Below are positions 1 to 7,003 of a stretch of DNA of 23,604 nucleotides, piece by piece. Below the pieces are notes generated by a model, which saw only the letters and a list, made by a program, of their open reading frames with translations, was not told where the DNA came from and ran no database searches. Position numbers and translations under genes: made by a program. The DNA is from JBCBXA01 sp039816825 (GTDB lineage: Bacteria > Pseudomonadota > Alphaproteobacteria > Rhizobiales > Rhizobiaceae): contig JBCBXA010000039.1 of the NCBI GenBank assembly GCA_039816825.1, forward strand, positions 1 to 23,604. Reading direction: 5' to 3'. Numbering within the stretch: the first letter of the stretch is position 1; the number at the start of each line of letters is the position of its first letter.

Positions 1-762
1 GTCAGCGGCAATCTCGGTTGAGCCAGTGGTTGTCTCGTCCAAGCGCTGCACGGGTTGGCTGGCGTCAAGGCCGCTCCTCAGACCGTCCCCTTCTAATGGC
101 GACAATTCTTCTGAGAGAATCTCGTCTTCTGCCCGGGCGGGCCGAAACTTCGGCAGCGGAATAGGTCGCATGGAAAGCCAGGCTTCCTCGAAAGCAGGAT
201 CAACTGCCGCCAGAGCCACGTCGAAGTGGCCTTCCCGTGTTGTGTTGATACGCGTCAGCTTCTTCTGGTGGGGTTGGAGATAGCCCAGATAGCCCTCCAT
301 ACCGGTGCACAGGAAGGGGCTCTCGTCCTGCCCGGTGTAGCGCACCAAACCGACCGAGATGGATTCCGTCAGCCACCGCCCGCCCTCGGACCGAAGCCAG
401 CTGTCAGACCCCTGTCCGCGCGAGGAGCGGGACGCAAAGTTGATGGCCTTGCTGAGATCATTGGAACGCTGAACTCTGGGAACCGGCAGCGTCAGGTCCC
501 GCGAACGCGACTTGTCCCGCGTGCGACCCGACAGAACGGCCTCGCGCAACGGTTCTGCAAACACGAAGTTGATGCGCTTCAGGTCGCCGTGAAAGGCCGT
601 GCTGCAGGCGCTGAAGCTCGCGGAAGAGGAAGAGGGTGGCTCGATGGTCTCTGCGCTCTGAGCCCACAATTTGTCGGGCTGACCCAACGCAAGACCGATG
701 GCCAGCGTGCCCGCGAGCATGTGGCCGGGAGCCTGCTTTCGATGTGCCGACGACAGAATCAT
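1..762 (-). CDS. Secreted hypothetical protein, C-terminus off the left edge
   Basis: An open frame of 254 codons starts at the ATG at 762 and is still open at base 1, so the protein is partial at its C-terminus. A TTAGGTCAG stretch about 8 bases upstream can serve as ribosome binding site. The N-terminus has a basic start, then a hydrophobic stretch (MLAGTLAIGLALG) and a plausible signal peptidase site near LWAQS/AE, so export is likely. Codons are rich in G/C at third positions, which supports coding. The mature part is polar, with a Ser-rich segment after the cleavage site, two cysteines (ACS and LCTG), a region GLVRYTGQDESPFLCTG, and an acidic tail. I do not recognise a family. It is divergent from the DUF922-like lipoprotein, with 210 bases between the starts. 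A plus-strand frame also crosses this region but looks like a chance extension of the lipoprotein frame. Confidence 0.72.
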   Translation of the reverse strand, partial: MILSSAHRKQAPGHMLAGTLAIGLALGQPDKLWAQSAETIEPPSSSSASFSACSTAFHGDLKRINFVFAEPLREAVLSGRTRDKSRSRDLTLPVPRVQRSNDLSKAINFASRSSRGQGSDSWLRSEGGRWLTESISVGLVRYTGQDESPFLCTGMEGYLGYLQPHQKKLTRINTTREGHFDVALAAVDPAFEEAWLSMRPIPLPKFRPARAEDEILSEELSPLEGDGLRSGLDASQPVQRLDETTTGSTEIAAD

Positions 763-972
763 TTTTCTGACCTAACGCAAGACAAGTCGGGAAAAAAGAC
801 CAGGCGCGACTGCGTTCACAGGCAGTGGCCGGACCTTGTGACGATGCCCTGGCCAATGTGTCGGCGCTGCATCAGCGACATCAAATCCAGGCCAAGCGGT
901 GGACATTCACAATTGGCCGGGGTTCAGTTTGCCTGTAGTCATTTGCGCCTTTTCCTGGAGTACGCGCTTTCC

Positions 973-1551
973 ATGAGATTGCTTCTCGTCATTGCCACCA
1001 CCTTTATCCTGGCAGCCTGCACCACAACACAGGTGACAACGGGTTATTATGACCTTGAGGGGCAGACGGGCGAAGAGCTGGATCGGCAGATCCGGCTGAA
1101 GGGCCCGGCCCAGGGGCATGCGTTGGCCTCCGCAGCCATTCGGTTCAAGCCGGTTGGTATTGATTTCCGTGAAGACGATCGTGGCTGCCGGGTATCGCGG
1201 GCAGCCATTCAGGTGATTGCGAACATCACCTTGCCGCGTTGGACAAACCGGCTCGGTTCAGAGCCCGAGCTTCGGGCGGCCTTTAACGAGCTTCAGCGCT
1301 ATGCACGCGTTCACGAACAGACCCATGTGCGCATTGCCGAAGCTGCCGCGCGCGACATGGAGCGGTCGCTGAAAGCGCTGTCACCTTCAAGCACATGCAA
1401 GGCCCTCGACCGGCGCGTGGAGCGTACCGTCAAGGCAATCCTGAAAAAGCATGACAGGGCGCAGAAAGCCTTTGATGCGGCTGAAGCCAAGCGCCTTGCT
1501 GCTATCTACGCTGCCGCCGACAACCGCCAGCGTCGCAGCGGAACGTCTTAA
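973..1551 (+). CDS. DUF922-like lipoprotein, predicted secreted zinc protease
   Basis: 192 residues. I chose the ATG at 973 because it opens directly onto a lipoprotein signal peptide: a positively charged start, a hydrophobic core and the lipobox LAAC with the acylated Cys at residue 16. A GGAG lies about 12 bases upstream, slightly far. The frame is open for another 249 codons upstream, but that part lies opposite the secreted minus-strand gene and has no signal. The mature protein carries HEQTH at residues 114-118, the HExxH signature of zinc metallopeptidases, in the setting ARVHEQTHVRIAEAAA. This layout and size fit the DUF922 family of predicted secreted Zn-dependent proteases. The C-terminal third is a basic, Ala-rich helix. 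The likely location is the periplasmic face of a membrane; the substrate is unknown. It converges on lldD with only 11 bases between the stops. A GCTGA-gct-TCAGC dyad (1555-1567) sits there without a T-run. Confidence 0.82.
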   Translation: MRLLLVIATTFILAACTTTQVTTGYYDLEGQTGEELDRQIRLKGPAQGHALASAAIRFKPVGIDFREDDRGCRVSRAAIQVIANITLPRWTNRLGSEPELRAAFNELQRYARVHEQTHVRIAEAAARDMERSLKALSPSSTCKALDRRVERTVKAILKKHDRAQKAFDAAEAKRLAAIYAAADNRQRRSGTS

Positions 1552-1562
1552 GCCGCTGAGCT

Positions 1563-2720
1563 TCAGCTGTTTCGCCCGTGATCGGGCAGCACCAGATTGT
1601 GCCGGCCGACATTCTCGATGTCTGTCTCGCCGCACAGCCCCATGGTGATGTCGAGCTCTTTGTGGATGATCTCGAGGGACTTGGTCACGCCCGCTTTGCC
1701 CATGGCCCCCAACCCATAAATGTAGCTGCGCCCGATAAAGGTGCCTTTCGCTCCCATGGCCACTGCTTTGAACACGTCTTGGCCGGAGCGAATGCCGGAA
1801 TCCATATGGACCTCGATGCGATCGCCCACGGCATCGACGATATCGCCAAGCACGTCATAGCTGGCCAGCGCGCCGTCCAGTTGGCGGCCACCATGGTTGG
1901 AAACGATGATGGCATCGGCACCAATATCCGCCGCGATCTTCGCGTCTTCCACGTCGTTGATGCCCTTGAGGATCAGCTTGCGATCCCAATTCTGCTTGAT
2001 CCATTCGACGCTTTCCCAGTTGAGGGACTGGTCAAACTGGCTGTGCGTCCATTCCGAAAGGGACGTCATGTTGGTCACACCTGGTGCGTGGCCAACAATG
2101 TTGCCAAACGATCTGCGCTTGGTTTGGGCCATGTGCCAAAGCCAGCGCGGCTTGGTGGCGAGGTTCATGAGCACGGGCAGGGTGGGCTTGGGCGGCGTTG
2201 AAAGGCCGTTCTTGATGTCCTTGTGGCGCTGGCCAAGCACCTGCAGATCAAGGGTCAGCACAAGCGCTGGGCAGCCAGCTGCCTTAGCCCGATCCAGAAG
2301 GCTTTTGGAGAAGCCCCGGTCGCGCATCACGTAGAGCTGAAACCAGAACGGTTTGGTGGTGTTCTCCGCAACGTCTTCAATCGAGCAAACACTCATGGTT
2401 GTCAGCGTGTAGGGAACACCAAATTCCTCCGCCGCCTGGGCAGCCAGAATCTCCCCGTCAGCATGCTGCATACCCGTAAGCCCGACGGGTGCGAGCGCCA
2501 CCGGCATGGCCACATCTTCGCCGATCATCTGGCTGCTGACCGACCGGCCATCAATGTTGACGGCAACGCGCTGGCGCAGCTTCTGCCGCGCGAATGCAGC
2601 CTCATTGTCGACATATGTGCTTTGGGTCCAGGAACCGGTATCCGCATAGTCGTAGAACATCCGCGGCACACGCCGCTCGGCAAGAACGCGAAGATCTTCG
2701 ATGCAGGTGATGGCAGACAT
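1563..2720 (-). CDS. lldD: FMN-dependent L-lactate dehydrogenase (cytochrome type)
   Basis: 385 residues, the usual length for the alpha-hydroxy-acid dehydrogenase family. The enzyme oxidises L-lactate to pyruvate using FMN and passes electrons to the respiratory chain at the inner membrane. Seen in the sequence: an FYDYADTGS block near residues 22-30; LAPVGLTGM (77-84), the loop near the flavin; LTLDLQV (155-161); the FMN-contacting Lys in LILKGI (about 252); and the active-site block SNHGGRQLD (274-282) with catalytic His276 followed by the substrate-binding Arg279. HMDSGIRSGQDVFKA and GAKGTFIGR complete the phosphate-binding end of the barrel. The start is fixed by a CAGGAG six bases upstream of the ATG. 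That site is the 3' arm of a perfect hairpin, listed separately. An EamA-type permease ends 75 bases upstream on the same strand and may be co-transcribed. A related hydroxy-acid oxidase (glycolate or mandelate) cannot be excluded, but the sequence fits LldD best. Confidence 0.9.
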   Translation of the reverse strand: MSAITCIEDLRVLAERRVPRMFYDYADTGSWTQSTYVDNEAAFARQKLRQRVAVNIDGRSVSSQMIGEDVAMPVALAPVGLTGMQHADGEILAAQAAEEFGVPYTLTTMSVCSIEDVAENTTKPFWFQLYVMRDRGFSKSLLDRAKAAGCPALVLTLDLQVLGQRHKDIKNGLSTPPKPTLPVLMNLATKPRWLWHMAQTKRRSFGNIVGHAPGVTNMTSLSEWTHSQFDQSLNWESVEWIKQNWDRKLILKGINDVEDAKIAADIGADAIIVSNHGGRQLDGALASYDVLGDIVDAVGDRIEVHMDSGIRSGQDVFKAVAMGAKGTFIGRSYIYGLGAMGKAGVTKSLEIIHKELDITMGLCGETDIENVGRHNLVLPDHGRNS

Positions 2721-2744
2721 GTCTCACTCCTGAAAGAACAGGAG
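2721..2744 (-). promoter_or_regulatory. Hairpin sequestering the lldD ribosome binding site
   Basis: Read on the minus strand, CTCCTG (2744-2739), a six-base loop TTCTTT, and CAGGAG (2732-2727) form a perfect six-base-pair stem. The right arm contains the Shine-Dalgarno AGGAG, placed six bases before the lldD ATG at 2720. As drawn, the stem would block ribosome binding until it is opened. Possible openers are coupled translation from upstream, a protein or RNA partner, or temperature. The pairing is seen directly; a regulatory role is inferred. Confidence 0.5.
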
Positions 2745-2795
2745 CGTGTTTACTGCCGTGCGCTGGGCAAGTCCACGCTGCCGCTTTGGGCGCGG

Positions 2796-3728
2796 CTATT
2801 TTGCACGCAGCACCAGCCAGTTGCCTGCCAGAACCAGCCCCAGCCCCATGAGGCCCAGGGCGGTGAAGCGGTAGTCCTCGACCACGCTGGACACAATGAG
2901 CGCGAGGACGGGAAACAGCACCGTGGCATATCCCGCCCGCGCCGGCCCGATGCGATTGAGCAAAGTTAAATAGGCAGCAAACGCGATGAAGGACGAGACG
3001 ACAATCAGGAACACCAGGCTGCCGACATAGCTGGCGTTCATCTGAAACTCGAAGCCGCTGCCCGTTACCAAAGTGAGAAACGCCGCCCAGCACGCGCCGT
3101 AAAACATGCCCCAAGTGGTCATCGGCACCAGCGCCACGCCGCGCTTCCTTGTGTCGGCGGAGATCAGATTGCCGGTGCAGAAGCAAAGCGTGCCGCCAAT
3201 GCAAAGACCAAGCGCGCCCAGTACGGCGAGCGAATAGTCCTGCCCGGCGATCTGCGGCCAGAAAAGGAACGCCAGACCCACAAAGCCCATGATGCCGGCC
3301 AGCAGAAGAACGGCGGACGGCCGTTCCCGGTAGACCGCAAACATCAGAACCGAGTTAAAAATGGAGGCAAGGGAGAACACGACCGAAAGCAGGCCGGATG
3401 GGAGCCGGTCTGCTGCAAGATAGAAGAGCAGAAAGTTGGTGGAGAACAGGAACACGCCAAGCGCTGCGAACCGAACATGTTCGCCCAACCCAAAGCGCAT
3501 GGATTTGCGGCTGATCAGCGTCCAGATCAGCATCAGGGCACCGGCTCCAATGAAGCGCCACACCAGCGAAGCGGTCACGGGAACACCGCTCTCGGCCTGA
3601 ATCTTCAGTGGCCACCATGAGAACGACCAGGCGAGCACCACGGCTGCATAGAGGCCGTAATCGGCCAGCGACATGCCGGGGCGTGGGGCCTTGGTTTCGA
3701 TGCCGTTTAAAGGAACTGCCTCTGCCAT
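2796..3728 (-). CDS. EamA/DMT-family permease
   Basis: 310 residues, the standard size for a ten-helix drug/metabolite transporter superfamily protein. The translation shows about ten hydrophobic segments arranged as two homologous EamA halves. The first runs roughly from residue 25 to 155. The second, from about 165 to 308, contains LFPVLALIVSSVVEDYRFTA followed by the typical last helix GLMGLGLVLAGNWLVL. The family exports or imports small metabolites such as amino acids or purines across the inner membrane; the substrate cannot be read from sequence. The ATG at 3728 has CCGGAAAT just upstream, a weak ribosome binding site. It precedes lldD by 75 bases on the same strand, so an lldD-linked transport role is possible but unproven. 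Its start faces the start of the CNNM-like gene across about 160 bases that would hold both promoters. Confidence 0.85.
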   Translation of the reverse strand: MAEAVPLNGIETKAPRPGMSLADYGLYAAVVLAWSFSWWPLKIQAESGVPVTASLVWRFIGAGALMLIWTLISRKSMRFGLGEHVRFAALGVFLFSTNFLLFYLAADRLPSGLLSVVFSLASIFNSVLMFAVYRERPSAVLLLAGIMGFVGLAFLFWPQIAGQDYSLAVLGALGLCIGGTLCFCTGNLISADTRKRGVALVPMTTWGMFYGACWAAFLTLVTGSGFEFQMNASYVGSLVFLIVVSSFIAFAAYLTLLNRIGPARAGYATVLFPVLALIVSSVVEDYRFTALGLMGLGLVLAGNWLVLRAK

Positions 3729-3890
3729 ATTTCCGGTCTAGGTGGCCGTTTCGTTTCGGTCTATTGCGAAGTGCTGATCCTGGCCTCAGCGAATTTGATT
3801 CTCCAACCTGCTGAGGCCGGTCGGTCGCGCACTGTTCTCAAGGCCGGGAACGCCTATCTGTTGGGGAACGACCGTCAAAATGGCTCATCC

Positions 3891-4943
3891 ATGACCCTAC
3901 TTATTGTCTTCGTCATCCTTGCTATCGGGGTGTCTTTTCTCTGCTCCATCCTCGAAGCGGTGTTGCTTTCCATCACGCCATCATTTGTGGAGAGCGCCGA
4001 GGCCGAGCGGCCAGCTCTGGCGAAAAAACTCCGCGGCCTGCGCGGTGATATCGAACGGCCTCTGGCCGCGATCCTGTCCCTGAACACCATCGCCCACACC
4101 GTCGGCGCCACCGGCGCTGGCGCCCAAGCTGCCGTGGTGTTTGACGATTTTGGCGTCGGCCTTTTCTCTGCGCTTCTCACCCTCGGCATTCTCGTTTTGT
4201 CGGAGATTGTTCCCAAGACTCTCGGGGCCACTTACTGGCGCGGTTTTGCGCCTTTCTCCGTGCGTGTTTTGCCGTGGCTCATCATCGCGCAATTGCCGCT
4301 TGTGTGGATGAGCCAACTGCTCACGAAGCTTCTCACGCGCGGCAATGTCGATACAGAGGTCTCCCGTGACGAAATCACGGCTCTGACAACCGCCGGGCAG
4401 CGCCTAGGCGTTGTGGAAGAAGACGAGACGCGCGTCGTCGCCAACCTCTTCAAACTGCCGGAGATCGCAGCGAGCGAAGTCATGACCCCGCGCACGGTGA
4501 TTGACCATGTGGCTGTAGATGCGTCGGTCGGCTCGGTGATCAATGCGAGGGAGACCTTTCCCCTGTCGCGCCTGATCGTAACCGGGGACTCCATCGATGA
4601 CGTGCGAGGATTTGTACTGACCCGCGAGCTGTTGCTGGCGGGACTGCGCGGCGGCAAGGACAAACCGATTTCGGATTTCGTGCGCGAGCTTCCCCGCATT
4701 CCCGAGCAGACCGACTTGGATACGCTTTTCGACCTCCTGCTGGAACAGGACGCCCACATCGCGATCGTCGGCGACCAGCACGGAGGTGTCGCCGGCCTCA
4801 TCACCATGGAAGATGTCATGGAAACCCTGCTTGGTGCCGAGATCGTCGACGAGTATGACGAAGCCACCGATATGCGCGAAGTGGCCAAGGCGCAGGCGCG
4901 CAAACGCCGCGAGCGACGGCTCGAAGCCAAGGTCCGTGACTAG
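3891..4943 (+). CDS. CNNM/HlyC-CorC-like membrane protein (DUF21 + CBS pair), short form
   Basis: 350 residues from the ATG at 3891. This start is preferred because it begins directly at the first membrane helix (MTLLIVFVILAIG). The frame is open for 40 more codons upstream, but those encode a polar, unconvincing leader. The N-terminal half is a DUF21/CNNM transmembrane domain: EAVLLSITPS near residues 19-28, then a pair of helices ending in LSEIVPKTLGATYW, the hallmark segment of this family. From about 175 to 315 there is a CBS-pair region with SEVMTPRTVIDHV and GGVAGLITMEDVMETLLGAEIVDEYDE. A basic tail (KAQARKRRERRLEAK) closes the protein. Family members are linked to Mg2+ or Co2+ transport and resistance. 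Longer relatives carry a C-terminal CorC_HlyC domain, absent here. No strong Shine-Dalgarno is visible. xseA follows 96 bases downstream on the same strand. Confidence 0.85.
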   Translation: MTLLIVFVILAIGVSFLCSILEAVLLSITPSFVESAEAERPALAKKLRGLRGDIERPLAAILSLNTIAHTVGATGAGAQAAVVFDDFGVGLFSALLTLGILVLSEIVPKTLGATYWRGFAPFSVRVLPWLIIAQLPLVWMSQLLTKLLTRGNVDTEVSRDEITALTTAGQRLGVVEEDETRVVANLFKLPEIAASEVMTPRTVIDHVAVDASVGSVINARETFPLSRLIVTGDSIDDVRGFVLTRELLLAGLRGGKDKPISDFVRELPRIPEQTDLDTLFDLLLEQDAHIAIVGDQHGGVAGLITMEDVMETLLGAEIVDEYDEATDMREVAKAQARKRRERRLEAKVRD

Positions 4944-5039
4944 GGCGCCGACCCAAGCGGCTCAATGGCTGACCAGGATGTTTGATATGATTGGCTGCGT
5001 GCTCTGGGGTTGAGACTCCGAACGCTCTAACCTAACTGT

Positions 5040-6698
5040 ATGGCCGAATCATCCACTGCAACCAACGCGCCAGAATTCACAGTTTCCGAACTGTCGGGAA
5101 CGCTTCGGCGCGTCGTCGAGGACACATTCGGCAATGTGCGGGTGCGGGGCGAATTGGGCCGGGTCTCCCGGCCTGGCTCCGGGCACGTCTATCTCGATCT
5201 GAAGGATGATCGTGCCGTTCTCGCTGGGGTGATTTGGAAGGGTGTGGCTGGGCGTCTAAAAGTGCAGCCGGAGCAGGGCCTTGAGGTCGTCGCGACCGGC
5301 AAGCTCACGACATTTCCCGGCCAGTCCAAATATCAGATTGTCATCGACAGCCTGGAGCCAGCGGGCGCCGGCGCCCTCATGGCGCTGCTGGAGGAGCGCA
5401 AGCGCAAACTGGCCGCCGAAGGTCTGTTTGCGGAGGAGCGCAAACAGCTCCTGCCCTACATGCCAAAGCACATCGGTGTGGTCACCTCGCCAACGGGGGC
5501 GGTGATCCGTGATGTTCTGCACCGTCTGTCCGACCGTTTCCCTGTGCGGGTGACCGTATGGCCTGTGCGTGTTCAGGGCGAGACGTCGGGAATGGAAGTG
5601 GCCAATGGCATTGCGGGCCTCAACAGTCTGCCACCGGCGGACAGGCCCGAACTGATCATCGTCGCTCGCGGTGGCGGCAGCCTTGAGGACCTCTGGGGCT
5701 TCAACGAGGAGGCGGTTGTGCGCGCGGCCGCAGCCAGCGATTTGCCCCTGATTTCTGCTGTCGGGCATGAGACTGACTGGACACTGATCGACTACACCGC
5801 CGATGTGCGTGCGCCGACACCAACTGGGGCGGCCGAAATGGCAGTGCCCGTTCGAGCCGATTTGGTCGCCACCGTGAGTCAGCTGGCGGCACGTCTGGCG
5901 GGTGCCACATCTCGATCGCTTGACCTTCGGCGCAATGCGCTTCGGCCTTTGGCGCGGTCCATAGCCTCTCCAGAGCGTGTGCTCGAAGTACCCCGTCAAC
6001 GGCTGGATCAGGCGACGGCGCGACACGGGCTTGCGCTCAAGGCCAACCTGTCATCTAAGCGCGCGGCTTTTGACCGAATGGCAGCTGTCCTACGCCCCGG
6101 CCAACTCCGTAAGCAACTGGCGCAACAATCCATGCGCCTGGACCATCTCGGCTCTAGGCTTGCAAGGGCTCAGGCGCTTCAGGCGCAGCGTTGGCAGCAG
6201 AGCCTTGAGCAGACAACTCGGCGACTGTCGCCATCTCGTGTCGAGCAGATCGTCCGGGATCAAGGCCGCAATCTCGATCGGCTTGAAGCAACTCTTCAGC
6301 GGGGGACGGCGCGCGTTGTGGATGGAGCCCATTTTCGCTTCGCGCACCTGGCGTCAAACCTTGGGGAAGTCGGAACCGCGAAACTGCAACGGTCTCAAGC
6401 GCAGGTCGATGCGCTGGATCGGCTGCTGCACACATTGTCCTACAAGAGTGCCATCAGGCGTGGATACGCTCTTGTTCGTGATGAAGATGGCAAGATGATT
6501 GCCGGTGGCGCTGGGCTGAAGGCCGGTTCACGGATCAGTATTGAATGGTCTGATGCAACACGCACCGCCGTTCTCAGCGATGCCCCGGCCACGCCCAAAA
6601 CGAGCAAAGCCGGAAAACCGGATCCGAAATCGCCGCCAAAGGCCCAAACCACCACACAGGCTGCCACAAAGACCACCGCGCAGGGCGATCTATTCTAG
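5040..6698 (+). CDS. xseA: Exodeoxyribonuclease VII large subunit
   Basis: 552 residues. With the small subunit XseB (not in this window) it degrades single-stranded DNA to oligonucleotides in the cytoplasm. The N-terminal OB-fold spans about residues 13-108, starting FTVSELSGTLRRVVEDTFG and including GHVYLDLKDD. The catalytic domain follows with VVTSPTGAVIRDVLHRL (147-163), ARGGGSLEDLWGFNEE (209-224) and SAVGHETDWTLIDYTADVRA (239-258), then PTPTGAAE, all strongly conserved in XseA. Residues 270-480 are a long helical, Arg/Gln/Leu-rich region, as in the family's coiled-coil stalk. SAIRRGYALVRDEDG near residue 475 marks the conserved end. The last 50 residues are a Pro/Lys/Thr low-complexity tail, which makes the protein somewhat longer than usual. 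The stop lies 24 bases from the 3' end of the opposite-strand tRNA-His. Confidence 0.96.
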   Translation: MAESSTATNAPEFTVSELSGTLRRVVEDTFGNVRVRGELGRVSRPGSGHVYLDLKDDRAVLAGVIWKGVAGRLKVQPEQGLEVVATGKLTTFPGQSKYQIVIDSLEPAGAGALMALLEERKRKLAAEGLFAEERKQLLPYMPKHIGVVTSPTGAVIRDVLHRLSDRFPVRVTVWPVRVQGETSGMEVANGIAGLNSLPPADRPELIIVARGGGSLEDLWGFNEEAVVRAAAASDLPLISAVGHETDWTLIDYTADVRAPTPTGAAEMAVPVRADLVATVSQLAARLAGATSRSLDLRRNALRPLARSIASPERVLEVPRQRLDQATARHGLALKANLSSKRAAFDRMAAVLRPGQLRKQLAQQSMRLDHLGSRLARAQALQAQRWQQSLEQTTRRLSPSRVEQIVRDQGRNLDRLEATLQRGTARVVDGAHFRFAHLASNLGEVGTAKLQRSQAQVDALDRLLHTLSYKSAIRRGYALVRDEDGKMIAGGAGLKAGSRISIEWSDATRTAVLSDAPATPKTSKAGKPDPKSPPKAQTTTQAATKTTAQGDLF

Positions 6699-6722
6699 CA
6701 CTTCAGAATTCGAGGATCGAAA

Positions 6723-6799
<77 letters not shown>

Positions 6800-6811
6800 A
6801 CGCAGCGCATC

Positions 6812-6839
6812 GCATAATGCGTGGATGCGGCGCTGGCAA
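6812..6839 (-). promoter_or_regulatory. Possible tRNA-His promoter
   Basis: On the minus strand, TTGCCA (6839-6834) is followed 16 bases later by TTATGC (6817-6812), about a dozen bases before the tRNA 5' end at 6799. Spacing and place suit a sigma-70-type promoter, but the -10 match is only partial. Confidence 0.33.
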
Positions 6840-6920
6840 GGCGTCTTCGCCGTTAACCCTCAAACTCATAGCTGCGCCCGCACGCGTTGATTTGCTGGAC
6901 CCGCATGAGCGAGCGAATTA

Positions 6921-6936
6921 TTAACAAAAGACTAAC
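6921..6936 (+). promoter_or_regulatory. CtrA-like binding site upstream of the histidine kinase
   Basis: TTAA-CAAAAGA-CTAAC matches the alphaproteobacterial CtrA consensus TTAA-N7-TTAA(C) at all but one base. It lies about 70 bases upstream of the kinase ATG in an otherwise GC-rich gap, and a lone TTAACC half site occurs near 6853. CtrA is the cell-cycle response regulator whose activity is set by the DivK pathway, and the kinase downstream is of the DivK-pathway type. The motif is seen; binding is inferred. Confidence 0.42.
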
Positions 6937-6938
6937 GT

Positions 6939-6973
6939 GATGCCGGTCGCCTGCGCAGCTGACTGCCGGCATC
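6939..6973 (+). other. Inverted repeat in the leader of the histidine kinase gene
   Basis: GATGCCGG (6939-6946) and CCGGCATC (6966-6973) are perfect eight-base inverted arms with a 19-base spacer, starting three bases after the CtrA-like motif and ending 30 bases before the kinase ATG. The right arm overlaps the palindrome TGCCGGCA. It could be an mRNA stem-loop or an operator dyad. No T-run follows, so it is not a canonical terminator. Confidence 0.4.
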
Positions 6974-7003
6974 CAATCGGAAGCGACCCAGCGAGGCCTG
7001 TCT

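Noticed and set aside
226..972. Long plus-strand extension upstream of the lipoprotein frame
   Set aside because: It has no family resemblance, lies opposite the minus-strand secreted gene, and would bury the clear lipoprotein signal peptide at residue 250.
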